Assembly: GCA_964642165.1 (NCBI GenBank) | Contig: CAZXOC010000008.1 | Coordinates: 1-56,169, forward strand | From: CAYRVX01 sp964642165 | GTDB lineage: Bacteria; Planctomycetota; Phycisphaerae; SM23-33 | DNA length: 56,169 bases | Direction: 5' to 3' | Shown here: piece after piece, positions 8,986 to 18,242 of the stretch | How positions within the stretch are numbered: position 1 is the stretch's first letter | How the letters are laid out: each line of letters begins with the position of its first letter | Program-made: the position numbers and the translations under genes | Notes under the pieces: generated by a model | What the model saw: the letters and a program-made list of their open reading frames with translations, nothing else | What the model was told of the DNA's origin: nothing | The model's database searches: none

Positions 8986-10143
8986 ATGAAGCGCGCGATG
9001 ATGATCGCCTGTGTGGCCGCGCTGGCCTCGCCGGGCTGCGAGAAGAGCCGCGAGCCGTCAGGGAACGGATCCGGCAAGCCGCCCGTCACGCTGACGGTCG
9101 GCCACGTCGGGCACGACCATCAGATCGCCCTGGGCGTCGCGGCGCTGGAGGGCGAGCGGTTTAAGAGGGACTACGGCATCTACCTCAAGGAGGTGAAGCC
9201 CCGGGAGGTGTACGACCTGATCGAGGGCGACCAGCCGCTGGCCCGACTGCTCATCCGGAAGGTCAAGGGCGGCTCGGCCATGCCCGCGGCGATGGAGGCC
9301 GGACAGCTCGACATCGGCCTGGGCGGGGTGGCCGCCGTGGCGAAGTTCGTGGACAAGGGCCAGCCCTTCAAGATCATCGCTCCGCTCCACACGGACGGGG
9401 ATTTCCTCGTGATGAAGACGGACTCGCCCGTGGCGGACTGGCCCTCGTTCGTCTCCGCCGCCAAGGCGACGCAAAGGCCCGTCAAGATCGGCTACAAGGC
9501 GCCCGTGGCCGTGGCCAAGCTCATCTTCGTTCGGGCCCTGGCGGCCGAGGGTGTCAAGTGGGCCGACGGCGCCGTCGGCCCCGACGTCAAGGTGGTCATG
9601 ATCAACGTCCACGGGGCGAAGAACATCATCCCGGCACTCCAGTCCGGGGAGATCGACGGCTTCGTGATGAACCAGCCGCAGCCGTCGATCGCCAAGGACA
9701 GGAAGCTGGGCAAGATCGTCGCCGACCTGAAGGACCTGCCTCCCGCCGGGCGGTGGTCGCGGCATCCGTGCTGCTGCGTCGCCGCCACCGACAAGGTCCT
9801 CAAGGACCACGCCGCCGCGGTCAAGGGCCTCCTGAAGACGATCATCCTGGCCACCCACCTGATCCAGCGGGACACGGATCTCGCCGTGCGCTGCGCGGCC
9901 GCGTGGACGAAGCAGAGCAAGGCCGTGGAGAAGGACTCCGTGCCCGGCATCCCATACCTGGCCGAGCCGATCGAGGAATACATGGCCGGCATGAAGACCT
10001 GGGCGGTGCTGATGACCGAGGAACGCCAGTACACGCGGGGCTTGGCGGGCCTGACGCCGGAGCAGGTCGTCGAGCGGATCTGCGACATGAGCCTGTGCGA
10101 GCAGGCGGTGAGGGAACTGCGAGCGAAGGGCGTCCTGGAATGA
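8986..10143 (+). CDS. ABC importer substrate-binding lipoprotein, NitT/TauT (NMT1-like) type
   Basis: The 385-residue product begins with a short lipoprotein-like signal (LASPGC), followed by a Gly/Ser/Pro linker. The body reads as a type II periplasmic binding protein: TVGHVGHDHQIALGVAALEG at the start, QLDIGLGGVAAVAKFVDKGQ in the first lobe, and GEIDGFVMNQP for the ligand-cleft return. The RHPCCCVAATDKVL segment, with three consecutive cysteines, is unusual for sulfonate or nitrate binders and may relate to the ligand or to a metal/chalcogen centre. It lies 28 bases after the porin and just before the permease. Relatives bind sulfonates, nitrate, thiamine precursors and others, so the ligand cannot be read from the sequence. 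Confidence 0.85.
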   Translation: MKRAMMIACVAALASPGCEKSREPSGNGSGKPPVTLTVGHVGHDHQIALGVAALEGERFKRDYGIYLKEVKPREVYDLIEGDQPLARLLIRKVKGGSAMPAAMEAGQLDIGLGGVAAVAKFVDKGQPFKIIAPLHTDGDFLVMKTDSPVADWPSFVSAAKATQRPVKIGYKAPVAVAKLIFVRALAAEGVKWADGAVGPDVKVVMINVHGAKNIIPALQSGEIDGFVMNQPQPSIAKDRKLGKIVADLKDLPPAGRWSRHPCCCVAATDKVLKDHAAAVKGLLKTIILATHLIQRDTDLAVRCAAAWTKQSKAVEKDSVPGIPYLAEPIEEYMAGMKTWAVLMTEERQYTRGLAGLTPEQVVERICDMSLCEQAVRELRAKGVLE

Positions 10144-10150
10144 CCGCGAG

Positions 10151-11014
10151 ATGAGAGCCGACGGCAAACGTGGCGGGATCGGCCGGGTGGCTTTCCGCGT
10201 CGCCCTGGGATCGGTGATCCCGCTGGCGATCCTGGCGGCCTGGCACTTCGGCTCCGCGCGCGGCGGGGCCGTCGTGCCGTCGATCCGCGAGGTGGCGGAG
10301 GTGCTCCTGCACCCCCTCGCCGACCCGCCCAACCTGGACTCGGCGCCCCTGGGCACGGGCGTGGTGGTCAGCGTGCTTCGGGTGGCGATCGGCTTCGCTC
10401 TGGCGGCCGTCACGGGAATCCCCGTGGGGCTGATGCTGGGGCGGTCTCAGTGGGTCCGCGATCTGCTGAACCCCATCGTCTCGGCCGTGATGGTCATCAG
10501 CCCCATCGCGTGGATGCCGGTGGCGATCATTGTCTTCGGCTTCTCCAGCGTGGGCACCGTCCTGTACGGCGAGGAATCCTGGCGGGCGGACATCCTGGAT
10601 CAGCTCATGCTGGCGGTGATCCTGGTGATCTGGCTGGGGGCGCTGTTCCCGATCGCGCTGAACACGGCGGCCGGCGCGCGCGGGGTGCGGGAGGCGCACG
10701 TCGAGGCCGCTCGCCTGCTGGGCGCCGGGCGGCTGCACGTTCTCAGGAAGGTCATCCTGCCTTCCGCCGCGCCGTCGATGATGACGGGTCTGCGGGTGGG
10801 CGTGGGCATCGCCTGGCGCGTGATGGTGGCGGCGGAGTTCTTCCCCGGCACGCGCAGCGGCCTGGGGCACATGATCCTCACCGCACGGGAGCAGACGGAG
10901 TACCAGTACGCCTTTGCCGCGATCCTGGTCATCGGCGCGATCGGGCTGATCCTCGACGGATCGCTTCGCCTGGCGGGGTGGCGCGTGAGTCGATGGCGAC
11001 GGACGGAGCGATAG
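10151..11014 (+). CDS. ABC importer permease, NitT/TauT type
   Basis: The 287-residue membrane protein has about six hydrophobic segments. It contains the EAA loop that contacts the ATPase (EAARLLGAGRLHVLRKVILP), followed by GLRVGVGIAWRVMVAAEFF, typical of SsuC/TauC-like permeases. The gene starts 7 bases after the binding-protein stop and ends 3 bases before the ATPase start, so the three form one transcription unit. A short insertion (YGEESWRADILDQ) lies between two membrane segments. Confidence 0.92.
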   Translation: MRADGKRGGIGRVAFRVALGSVIPLAILAAWHFGSARGGAVVPSIREVAEVLLHPLADPPNLDSAPLGTGVVVSVLRVAIGFALAAVTGIPVGLMLGRSQWVRDLLNPIVSAVMVISPIAWMPVAIIVFGFSSVGTVLYGEESWRADILDQLMLAVILVIWLGALFPIALNTAAGARGVREAHVEAARLLGAGRLHVLRKVILPSAAPSMMTGLRVGVGIAWRVMVAAEFFPGTRSGLGHMILTAREQTEYQYAFAAILVIGAIGLILDGSLRLAGWRVSRWRRTER

Positions 11015-11017
11015 CGA

Positions 11018-11791
11018 ATGATCCGCTTCGAGAACGTCAGCAAGCGCTTCACCACGCCCGCGCGGGGCGACGTGTGGGCCCTGCGGGGCATCGACCTGAC
11101 GTGCCCGCCGGGCGAGCTGACGTGCGTGGTGGGCCCGTCCGGGTGCGGCAAGACGACGCTGCTTCGCGTCGCCGCCGGGCTGGAGACGCCCACGGCGGGG
11201 CGGGTGACCATGGACGGTCGGACGGTGGCCGGGCCGCCCGCCGACATCGGCCTGGTCAGCCAGGAGGGCGACCTGCTGCCCTGGCGGCGCGTGTGGCGCA
11301 ACGTGGCGCTGGGGCTCGAGATCCGCGGCCTGAAGCGCCGCCTGCGCCGGCGGCGCGCCCTGGAGACGATCCGCCGCGTCCGCCTGCCGGACGAGGTCGC
11401 CCGGAGCTTCCCGCACGAGCTGTCCGGCGGCATGCGCCAGCGCGTCGCCCTGGCGCGGGCCCTCTGCCCGACGCCTCGCGTCCTGCTGATGGACGAGCCG
11501 TTCTCCCGGCTGGACGAGCCCACACGGCACCGCCTCCAGGCCGAGCTGCTGGAGCTCTGGCTGGCCGACCGACAGACCGTGCTCTTCGTCACCCACAGCA
11601 TCGAGGAGGCGGTCTTCCTCGCCGACCGCATCGTCGTCATGACGTTCGGGCGCACCGTCCGGACGATCGACGTGGCGCTGCCGCGCCCGCGCGACCGGCT
11701 GTCCGAGCCGTTCGTCGAGGTGCTCCTGGCGGTCCGCCGAGCCCTGACGCAGCGAGAGGCCGAACCCGACATCGAACCACCGCTGCCGTGA
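11018..11791 (+). CDS. ABC importer ATPase, SsuB/TauB/NrtD-like
   Basis: The 257-residue protein carries all ABC ATPase motifs in order: Walker A GPSGCGKTT near residue 43, Q-loop in LVSQEGDLLPWRRVW, signature LSGGMRQRVALARAL, Walker B VLLMDEPFSRLD and the switch His in FVTHSIEEAV. It would power uptake by the adjacent permease and binding protein from the cytoplasmic side. It is followed 28 bases later by the methyltransferase gene. Confidence 0.95.
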   Translation: MIRFENVSKRFTTPARGDVWALRGIDLTCPPGELTCVVGPSGCGKTTLLRVAAGLETPTAGRVTMDGRTVAGPPADIGLVSQEGDLLPWRRVWRNVALGLEIRGLKRRLRRRRALETIRRVRLPDEVARSFPHELSGGMRQRVALARALCPTPRVLLMDEPFSRLDEPTRHRLQAELLELWLADRQTVLFVTHSIEEAVFLADRIVVMTFGRTVRTIDVALPRPRDRLSEPFVEVLLAVRRALTQREAEPDIEPPLP

Positions 11792-11819
11792 TCCGGCGCG
11801 GGGAAGGAAGGAGCACGCA

Positions 11820-12623
11820 ATGAGAAGAATCGAAGGTGTGGGCCTGGCGGAGGTCCAGGCCGTGTACAGCGGGCCCGAGGGCCGGCTGTGGGAACTGGTC
11901 ATGGGCGAGCAGATCCACATCGGGGGATTCGCCTCGTCGATGGACCTGGCCGAGAGGGCGAAGATCCCGCCCGGCAGCCGCGGGGTCGACCTCTGCTGCT
12001 GTATCGGGGCGGGAATGCGGTTCCTCGTCCGCTTCCGGGACGTGGCGCACATGACCGGCGTGGACGCCACGGCCCACATGGTCGAGCTGGGCCGGCGGCG
12101 CTGCGAGGAGGAGGGCCTCGAGGATCGGATCGAGTTCGTCCAGGGAGACGCCTCCGGGGCGCCCCTGCCCGACGCGGAGGCGGACTTCGTCTGGGGCGAG
12201 GACGCGTGGTGCTACGTCGTGGACAAGCCCAAGCTCCTCCGCGAGGCGGCGCGCCTCGTCAAGCCCGGGGGCCTCGTCGCGTTCACCGACTGGATCGAGG
12301 GCCCCGCCGGCCTGGACGACGCCCAGGCCGAACGCTTCCTCAAGTTCATGAAGTTCCCCAATGTCCAGGACCTCGACGGCTACCGGGCCCTGATCGAGGA
12401 CGCCGGCTGCGAGATCCTGGCGGCCGAGGACACCGGGCGGTTCGCCCCGCACGTCGACCTGTACCTGAACATGCTGAACATGCAGTTGACGTACGACGCG
12501 CTGAAGATCATCGGTTTCGACGCGGACCTGATGCAGGCCATGGGCGCGGAGATGCAATTCATGCAGCACCTGGCCCACGAAGGTCGCATCGCCCAAGGGC
12601 TGTTCGTGGCGAGCAAGCGGTAG
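11820..12623 (+). CDS. Class I SAM-dependent methyltransferase in the importer operon
   Basis: The 267-residue protein has a class I methyltransferase core. The SAM-binding strand-loop reads GVDLCCCIGAGMRFL, with the usual acidic end of strand 2 in VTGVDATAHMVELG-like sequence (TGVDATAHMVELGRRR) and the acidic/aromatic motif IEFVQGDASGAPLPDAEADF. The triple Cys before the glycine loop is uncommon. It most resembles small-molecule methyltransferases of the sarcosine/dimethylglycine or arsenite type, but I cannot assign the acceptor. The ribosome-binding site is GGAAGGAG. Its place between the ABC importer and an outer-membrane protein suggests it modifies the imported compound or its product. 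Confidence 0.85.
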   Translation: MRRIEGVGLAEVQAVYSGPEGRLWELVMGEQIHIGGFASSMDLAERAKIPPGSRGVDLCCCIGAGMRFLVRFRDVAHMTGVDATAHMVELGRRRCEEEGLEDRIEFVQGDASGAPLPDAEADFVWGEDAWCYVVDKPKLLREAARLVKPGGLVAFTDWIEGPAGLDDAQAERFLKFMKFPNVQDLDGYRALIEDAGCEILAAEDTGRFAPHVDLYLNMLNMQLTYDALKIIGFDADLMQAMGAEMQFMQHLAHEGRIAQGLFVASKR

Positions 12624-12706
12624 CGGGGCGGCGGTCGTCCCGGGCTGCTCGTCGCGGCATGTGGATTCGTTTGGTTCCTGTCACCCGAAGAAAGGGGATG
12701 CGGACA

Positions 12707-13750
12707 ATGAGACAGCACGTACGAACATGGATGGCGGTCCTTCCTCTCCTGCTTGCGGTTCGCGCGTTCGGGGCGCCCGGCGCGGCGCCGGCCCCGGCGG
12801 CCGGGCCGACCTGGCTGTCCGTCCTGGCAGCGGCGGCGGAGCGGGAGGCCTCGACCCGGCCGGCGCCCGAGCCGGAAACGGCGAAGCCCCCGGCCGACCG
12901 GAAATGCGTGCCCCTGCCGTTCCACTGCATCGAGGGCTACTCCGGCGGGGCCATCACGCCGCTGGCGTACCTGTGCAACTACTGCAACTGCGGCTGCGGG
13001 CGCAAGCACGTGGTCGGCCCGACCGTCTCGTACAGCTTCATGGGCATCAGCACGAAGCACCTCCACACGTTCGCGGTCACCCAGACCTTCTTCGACCGCG
13101 TCGAGCTGGGCTACGCCTTCAACTACCTGACGCTCGGGTCGCTGGTCGACGACATCCGCAAGAAGGCCGGCATGGACCCCGTCCGCGAGGACGTCTTCCT
13201 GCACCACTTCAACCTGCGGGTGAAGCTGCTGCCGGAGAACAGCTTCGACCTGCCGCTTCCGGCCGTCAGCGCGGGGGTGCACTTCAAGTACAACTACGGG
13301 GTGAAGCAGATCAACCGCAGGCTGGGCCGCGCGTTCGACACGATCGGCTACGACAAGCACTACGGCGTCGACTACACGATCACGGCCAGCAAGATGTTTC
13401 CGGAGCTGGCCTTTGGCCGCCCGGTCATCCTCACCGGCGGCATCCGCTTCTCCAAGGCGGCGCAGCTCGGCCTGCTGGGCTTCGGCGAGACGTGCCGGGC
13501 CTCCTTCGAGGGAAGCGTCGTCTGCCTGCCGACCGACTGGCTGGTCCTGGGCTACGAGTTCCGCCAGAAGCGCAACCCGTACGGGGAGATGCCCGGCCTG
13601 ATCGGCGACGAGGACGACTGGCACGCCCTGTCGGCGAGCCTTCTCCTCGGCAAGCACCTGACCGTCTCCGCGCTGGCGGGGCTCTGCGGTCACGTCGCCA
13701 ACGCCAACGCCGACACGACCTGGGGCCTCCAGGTCAAGTGGGAGTTCTGA
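12707..13750 (+). CDS. Secreted outer-membrane protein, DUF3034-like
   Basis: The 347-residue product has a signal peptide ending near AVRAFGAPG, a Pro/Ala-rich linker, then FHCIEGYSGGAITPLAYL, resembling the start of DUF3034-type outer-membrane proteins. A cysteine knot-like stretch CNYCNCGCGRK follows. The remainder alternates as beta-strands and ends in the aromatic WGLQVKWEF expected of a barrel. I chose the ATG at 12707 because AAAGGGG lies 9 bases upstream; an in-frame ATG at 12698 directly abuts that site. It is the last gene of the importer run and could be a second outer-membrane component. Function unknown. Confidence 0.7.
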   Translation: MRQHVRTWMAVLPLLLAVRAFGAPGAAPAPAAGPTWLSVLAAAAEREASTRPAPEPETAKPPADRKCVPLPFHCIEGYSGGAITPLAYLCNYCNCGCGRKHVVGPTVSYSFMGISTKHLHTFAVTQTFFDRVELGYAFNYLTLGSLVDDIRKKAGMDPVREDVFLHHFNLRVKLLPENSFDLPLPAVSAGVHFKYNYGVKQINRRLGRAFDTIGYDKHYGVDYTITASKMFPELAFGRPVILTGGIRFSKAAQLGLLGFGETCRASFEGSVVCLPTDWLVLGYEFRQKRNPYGEMPGLIGDEDDWHALSASLLLGKHLTVSALAGLCGHVANANADTTWGLQVKWEF

Positions 13751-13937
13751 CCTGCCGCGGCCCGCGCGGCGGGCTGGGCGGCGGGCTCCCCGGCGGCGCG
13801 GAGCGGCCTGACGCGGCGCCGGCAGCGGCACGGTGGAACGGAACAGGCCGGTACAATGACCGAGGGCGTGCCATCTCGCCCGGGAGCCGTTGCCTCGCGC
13901 AGCGGCCCCCGGCGGCGGCTCGCCCGGGAGATGCAGA

Positions 13938-15203
13938 GTGACCGATTGCTGCGGAAAACCCGATGTCGGCGAGAGCCCGGCGAGCTCCTGCGGTTCGGAG
14001 CCCCGCGGTGCCACGGGACAGGGCGCCTCGGCCGATGCGGCCGGCGGTCCGCTCGCCTGGTTTGCCGAGATGATCCCGCACGCCCTGGCGTTTGCCGAGG
14101 CCGCCAAACAGGCCGGCCGGCCCGTCGTGGGCATCCTGTGCGAGTACACGCCGCGGGAGCTGATCCTGGCCGCCGGCGGCGTGCCGGTGTGCCTCTGCGG
14201 CGGCTCGGCGGAGATGATTCCCGCCGCCGAGGAGCACCTGCCCGCCAATCTCTGCCCGCTGATCAAGAGCACCTTCGGCTATCACGCTCGACGGGCCAAC
14301 CCGTTCCTGGAGATGGCCGACCTGGTCGTCTCCGAGACGACCTGCGACGGCAAGAAGAAGATGTACGAGCTGATGGCCGAGTCGCGCCCGATGTTCGTGC
14401 TGGAGCTCCCCCAGGTGCAGGATCGCGCCGAGGCGCTGGAGCGGTGGACGGCCGAGCTGCGGCGCCTCCGGGACGTGCTGCAGGAGCGATTCGGCGTCGA
14501 GATCACCGACGAGAAGCTGCGCCGGGCCATCGACGCGATGAACCGCGAGCGTGCCTTGCGGCGCGAGCTGGCGGGCTTGATGAAGTCCGACTGCCCGCCG
14601 CTGACCGGCCGGGAGCTCCTCGAGCTCAAGAGCATCATCTCGGCGATCCCCGACGACCTGGCCCAGTACGACAAGGCCCTGGAGATGTTCCGCGGGCGCC
14701 GGGGGGACGCGGAGCGGGCCTCGCGCGTTCGCGTGCTGATGACGGGGGTCCCGCTGGTGCACGGCGCCGAGCGCGTGCTGGACATCGTCGAGGCAAGCGG
14801 CGGGCTGGTCGTGTGCATGGAGAACTGCACCGGCCTGAAGCCCATCCTGGAGGACGTGGACGCCTCCGCCGCCGATCCCATCGGCGCCTTGGCCGAAAAG
14901 TACTACCACCTGCACTGCTCGGTCATGACGCCCAACGACCGGCGGCTGGACGTGCTGCGCCGGCTCGCCGACGAGTACCGGCCCCAGTGCGTCGTCGAGT
15001 TGATCTGGCAGGCGTGCCTGACGTACGACGTGGAGTCCTACCGCGTTCGCCGGCTGGCCGAGAGCGAGCTGCACCTGCCATACCTCCGCATCGAGACCGA
15101 CTACTCGCCGTCGGACTCGGCGCGGATCTCGGTTCGTGTCGAGGCCCTGTTCGAGACCGTGCGGGCCGCTTCGGAGCCGGCGCAGCCGGCCTGCGGCGAA
15201 TGA
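13938..15203 (+). CDS. HgdB-family double-cubane-type [4Fe-4S] protein (2-hydroxyacyl-CoA dehydratase superfamily), subunit 1
   Basis: The 421-residue protein starts at a GTG (GGGAG 7 bases upstream). It shows the HgdB-family pattern: GILCEYTPRELILAAGGVPV near the start, a CPLIKSTFGYH segment, and SETTCDGKKKMYELM, where the Cys is a cluster ligand. The C-terminal half has MENCTGLKPILEDV and ECLxx-like ELIWQACLTYDVE. Family members receive single electrons at very low potential from an ATP-dependent activator and reduce or dehydrate CoA esters. Related double-cubane cluster proteins reduce small molecules. The gene overlaps the next by 4 bases (ATGA). Because no CoA-ester pathway genes are visible nearby, a double-cubane reductase role is as likely as a dehydratase. 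Confidence 0.88.
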   Translation: MTDCCGKPDVGESPASSCGSEPRGATGQGASADAAGGPLAWFAEMIPHALAFAEAAKQAGRPVVGILCEYTPRELILAAGGVPVCLCGGSAEMIPAAEEHLPANLCPLIKSTFGYHARRANPFLEMADLVVSETTCDGKKKMYELMAESRPMFVLELPQVQDRAEALERWTAELRRLRDVLQERFGVEITDEKLRRAIDAMNRERALRRELAGLMKSDCPPLTGRELLELKSIISAIPDDLAQYDKALEMFRGRRGDAERASRVRVLMTGVPLVHGAERVLDIVEASGGLVVCMENCTGLKPILEDVDASAADPIGALAEKYYHLHCSVMTPNDRRLDVLRRLADEYRPQCVVELIWQACLTYDVESYRVRRLAESELHLPYLRIETDYSPSDSARISVRVEALFETVRAASEPAQPACGE

Positions 15204-16174
15204 AGACGGTCGCGTACAGTTGCCCGTTCGTGCCCTGCGAGTGGATCGCGGCGCACGGTCTGCGCCCGCGGCGCATCTCGCCCGGGCCGCCGCCCGGCCC
15301 GCCCGCGGGGCCCTCGGAGGGCCTCTGCCCCTACGTCCAGGCGTTCGTCCATGCCGCCGGCGGCGACGCGCGGGCCGAGGCGGTCGTCGTCACGACGCTG
15401 TGCGACCAGATGCGCCGCGCCGCCGAGTGGATCGCCCGGAGCTCCGACCGGCGCGTCTTCCGCCTCAACGTGCCGGCGACCTGGCAGGGCCGGGAACCTC
15501 GACGGCTCTACACGGACGAGGTCCGACGACTGGGGCGCTTCCTCCAGAGGCTGGGCGGCAGGCCGCCTTCGGCGGATGAGCTGGCCGCCGTCATGTGCAG
15601 GTACGACGACCTGCGCGGCGAGCTTCGCGCCGCGCGCCCGCGGCTCCCGGCGCGGCGGTTTGCCGAGCGGGTCCTGGCGGCCGCGTCGGGCGAGCCGTCG
15701 GAAGGCGGGGACGTCGCGCCGTCGCGTCGCGGCGGCGTGCCCGTCGCGCTGGTGGGCGGGGCGCTGCGGCGGTGCGACCTGGGCCTCTTCGACCTGCTGG
15801 AGCGCAGCGGCGGGCGCGTCGTGCTGGATGCCACCGATACCGGTGAGCGCACGCTGCCGGCTCCGTTCGACCGGCGGCGGCTGGCGCGGGACCCCTTGGG
15901 GGCCCTCGTCGATGCCTATTTCGGGGCCATCCCGCACGTGTTCCGGCGGCCGAACGAGGGCTTCTTCCAGTACATGATCCGCGAGCTGCACGTGCGGGGC
16001 GCCCGCGCGGTCCTGTTCCGGCGCTACCCGTGGTGCGACACCTGGAACGCCGAGCTGTGGCGACTGAGGGACCGCCTGGACGTGCCCGTCTTCGAGCTGG
16101 ACATCGGCACCGAGGCGGGGGTCCCCGATCGCTGGGCGACGAGGGTCCAGGCCATGCTGGAGGCCCTGTCGTGA
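15200..16174 (+). CDS. HgdB-family protein, subunit 2
   Basis: This 324-residue protein starts with the ATG inside the ATGA overlap with the preceding gene. It keeps the family cysteines in SCPFVPCEWIAAHGL, LCPYVQAFVHAA and VTTLCDQMRRAAEWI, the last equivalent to the TCD cluster ligand. It also keeps the C-terminal RYPWCDTWNAELWRL segment. It is shorter than subunit 1 and lacks the GKKKM extension. It probably pairs with one of the neighbouring subunits as in the HgdA/HgdB heterodimer. It overlaps the next gene by 4 bases (GTGA). Confidence 0.82.
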   Translation: MKTVAYSCPFVPCEWIAAHGLRPRRISPGPPPGPPAGPSEGLCPYVQAFVHAAGGDARAEAVVVTTLCDQMRRAAEWIARSSDRRVFRLNVPATWQGREPRRLYTDEVRRLGRFLQRLGGRPPSADELAAVMCRYDDLRGELRAARPRLPARRFAERVLAAASGEPSEGGDVAPSRRGGVPVALVGGALRRCDLGLFDLLERSGGRVVLDATDTGERTLPAPFDRRRLARDPLGALVDAYFGAIPHVFRRPNEGFFQYMIRELHVRGARAVLFRRYPWCDTWNAELWRLRDRLDVPVFELDIGTEAGVPDRWATRVQAMLEALS

Positions 16175-17424
16175 GCGCGCCGCCTCGGAGAATCCCCCTG
16201 GAGGAGTGGGACCGTCGCTACGAGGCCCTGCGCGCGGGGGGGCTCCGCGAGCCGAGCTACGGGGGCCCGCTGCGGCGGCACGTCGCCGACGGCGACCGGC
16301 GACTGGCGAAGCTCCTGTACGACGACTCCGCCGCCGCCCTTCGCCTGTGGAACTTCCTCCTGACCGAGGAGGACCGCCTCCACGAGGCGCGGGCCGGCGG
16401 GAGGAAGATCGTCGGCGCGATGAAGGACCTCGGCACGGTGCCCGTGATGGCCTACTCGCTGGCGAACGTGGTGGCGTTCTACCCGGACGGAGCGTGGTGG
16501 ATCCCCTGCGTGATGGAGCAGGGCGCCGGGCTGCTGCGCGTGGCCGATTCGCTCGGCATCGACGAGTCGTTCTGCCCCGTCCGGGCGATGCTCGGGGCGT
16601 TCGTCACCGCCGCGCACTTCCCGATCCCCGACCTGCTGACGTGCAGCGTGGGCGCCACGTGCGACGACTTCTCCGCGATCGCCCAACGCCTCGAAGCCCT
16701 GGGGCATTCGATCCTGTGGTGGGAGATCCCACACCGCCGGCCCCCCGAGCCCGGCGAGACGGGCGTGCCGCTGCCCGGCGGGACGGCCGCGCCGGCGAGC
16801 CAGGTCGCGTTCGTCCGGACGCAGCTCGAGCGCGTGCGGCGGGCCCTGGCCGACCTGGCCGGCGCGCCGCTCGGCGAGCGGGAGCTGATCGCCGGCATTC
16901 GCCGGGCCAACGAGTTCCGCCGGCTGCTGTCGAGGCTCCGCGAGCGGACGTTCACGGCCGAGCCGGGTCCGCTGCCGGCCCTGGAGCTGCTGATTGCCGA
17001 GATGCTGGCGATCCACTTCTGCTCCGATCGCGAGGAGAGCATCGCCGTGCTTCGGGAGCTGCTGGCGGAGGTCGATCGCCGCGTCCGGGCGGGAGCCGGN
17101 NNNNNNNNNNNNNNNNNNNNNNNNNNNNNNNNNNNNNNNNNNNNNNNNNNNNNNNNNNNNNNNNNNNNNNNNNNNNNNNNNNNNNNNNNNNNNNNNNNNC
17201 GCGACGCCCGCACGTTCGGCGCCGAGGCCGTCGTCATCAGCCGCATCCCCGGCGCCAGCCACTGCGCCTTCGAGGGCGCGGTCATCGCCGAGGCCGTGCG
17301 GTCGGAACGGCCTGTCCCGGTGGTTGAAATCGAAGTGCCGCCGCTTGCCGACGCGGTGGAGACGGCGCTGCGAACGCGCCTGGAGGCCGTCATCGAGACG
17401 GCCAGGGAGTGCCGAAAGACATGA
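16171..17424 (+). CDS. HgdB-family protein, subunit 3 (interrupted by a scaffold gap)
   Basis: The gene starts at a GTG within a GTGA overlap and ends in an ATGA overlap with the activator gene. Family features include VVAFYPDGAWWIPC, ESFCPVRAMLGAF and LLTCSVGATCDDFSAIAQRL, where the last cysteine corresponds to the cluster ligand. A run of 100 N at 17100-17199 interrupts the coding sequence. The frame is open on both sides and after the gap reads RDARTFGAEAVVISRIPGAS and onward to the stop, so it is probably one gene, but the true gap length and exact protein length are unknown. Three HgdB paralogues with one activator is more than the usual two. Confidence 0.75.
   Translation: MSAPPRRIPLEEWDRRYEALRAGGLREPSYGGPLRRHVADGDRRLAKLLYDDSAAALRLWNFLLTEEDRLHEARAGGRKIVGAMKDLGTVPVMAYSLANVVAFYPDGAWWIPCVMEQGAGLLRVADSLGIDESFCPVRAMLGAFVTAAHFPIPDLLTCSVGATCDDFSAIAQRLEALGHSILWWEIPHRRPPEPGETGVPLPGGTAAPASQVAFVRTQLERVRRALADLAGAPLGERELIAGIRRANEFRRLLSRLRERTFTAEPGPLPALELLIAEMLAIHFCSDREESIAVLRELLAEVDRRVRAGAXXXXXXXXXXXXXXXXXXXXXXXXXXXXXXXXXXRDARTFGAEAVVISRIPGASHCAFEGAVIAEAVRSERPVPVVEIEVPPLADAVETALRTRLEAVIETARECRKT
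17100..17199. other. Assembly gap (100 N)
   Basis: Exactly 100 undetermined bases, the usual scaffolding placeholder, inside the third HgdB-family gene. The real number of missing bases is not known. Confidence 0.95.
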
Positions 17425-18206
17425 TCTGTGCGGGAATCGATGCCGGCTCGCGAGCGATCAAGGTCGCCCTGGTGGACGCCGAAAGCGGCGAGGTGCTCGG
17501 CACGGGCACGGCCGACCAGGGCGTCCGCCAGTCGGAGCTGGCCCGGGAGGTCTTCGAGCGGGTGCTGGCCGGGGCGGGCCTGGCCCGCGCGAGCATCGCC
17601 GCGACGGTCGCGACGGGCACGGCGCGGAACAACGTGGACTTCGCCGACACGACGATCACGGAGATCACCTGCCACGCCCGGGGCGTGCGGCGCGTCGCGC
17701 CCGAGACCCGCACCGTCGTCGAGATCGGCGGGCAGGACAGCAAGCTCATCCGCATGACCGACGGCGGGGTCGTGCGGGACTTCGCGATGAACGACCGATG
17801 TGCCGCCGGGACCGGCCGGTTCCTCGAGGTGGTCGCCGACCGCCTGGACGTGAACCTGGAGGAGCTGGGCGAGCTGGCGTGCCGCAGCCGCCGCCCCGCC
17901 GCCATCAGCAGCATGTGTGTCGTCTTCGCCGAGACGGAGATCATCGGCCTGCTGGCCGCCGGCACCGAGCCGGAGGACATCGTCGCCGGCGTCCAGAACG
18001 CCATCGCGTCTCGCGTGGCAGCCATGGCCGGCGGCGATCTGATCCGGCCGGTCGTCTTCACCGGCGGCGTGGCGCTCATCGGCGGCATGGACGCGGCGCT
18101 GGCGGACGTGCTCGGCCGGGAGGTCCGCATCGCGCCGAATCCGCAGATGACCGGGGCGATCGGCGCGGCCATCCTCGCCGCCAGGCACGCCGCGGGCGGG
18201 CTGTGA
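17421..18206 (+). CDS. ATP-dependent activator of HgdB-type enzymes (HgdC/BadF ASKHA family)
   Basis: The 261-residue protein has the actin-like ATPase phosphate loops GIDAGSRAIKVALVD (residues about 5-19) and EIGGQDSKLIR. The two conserved cysteines that hold a shared [4Fe-4S] cluster across the homodimer are in NDRCAAGTGRFLE and SSMCVVFAETE. A second phosphate motif is VVFTGGVALIGG. Such activators hydrolyse ATP to push one electron at very low potential into the partner HgdB-type protein. I used the ATG at 17421 (ATGA overlap with the preceding gene); an in-frame ATG lies 12 bases earlier. Four overlapping genes in a row indicate translational coupling and a joint complex. Confidence 0.93.
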   Translation: MICAGIDAGSRAIKVALVDAESGEVLGTGTADQGVRQSELAREVFERVLAGAGLARASIAATVATGTARNNVDFADTTITEITCHARGVRRVAPETRTVVEIGGQDSKLIRMTDGGVVRDFAMNDRCAAGTGRFLEVVADRLDVNLEELGELACRSRRPAAISSMCVVFAETEIIGLLAAGTEPEDIVAGVQNAIASRVAAMAGGDLIRPVVFTGGVALIGGMDAALADVLGREVRIAPNPQMTGAIGAAILAARHAAGGL

Positions 18207-18242
18207 CCGCGTGGGCCGCTGTCCGGGCCGTCCGCCCCGTGC

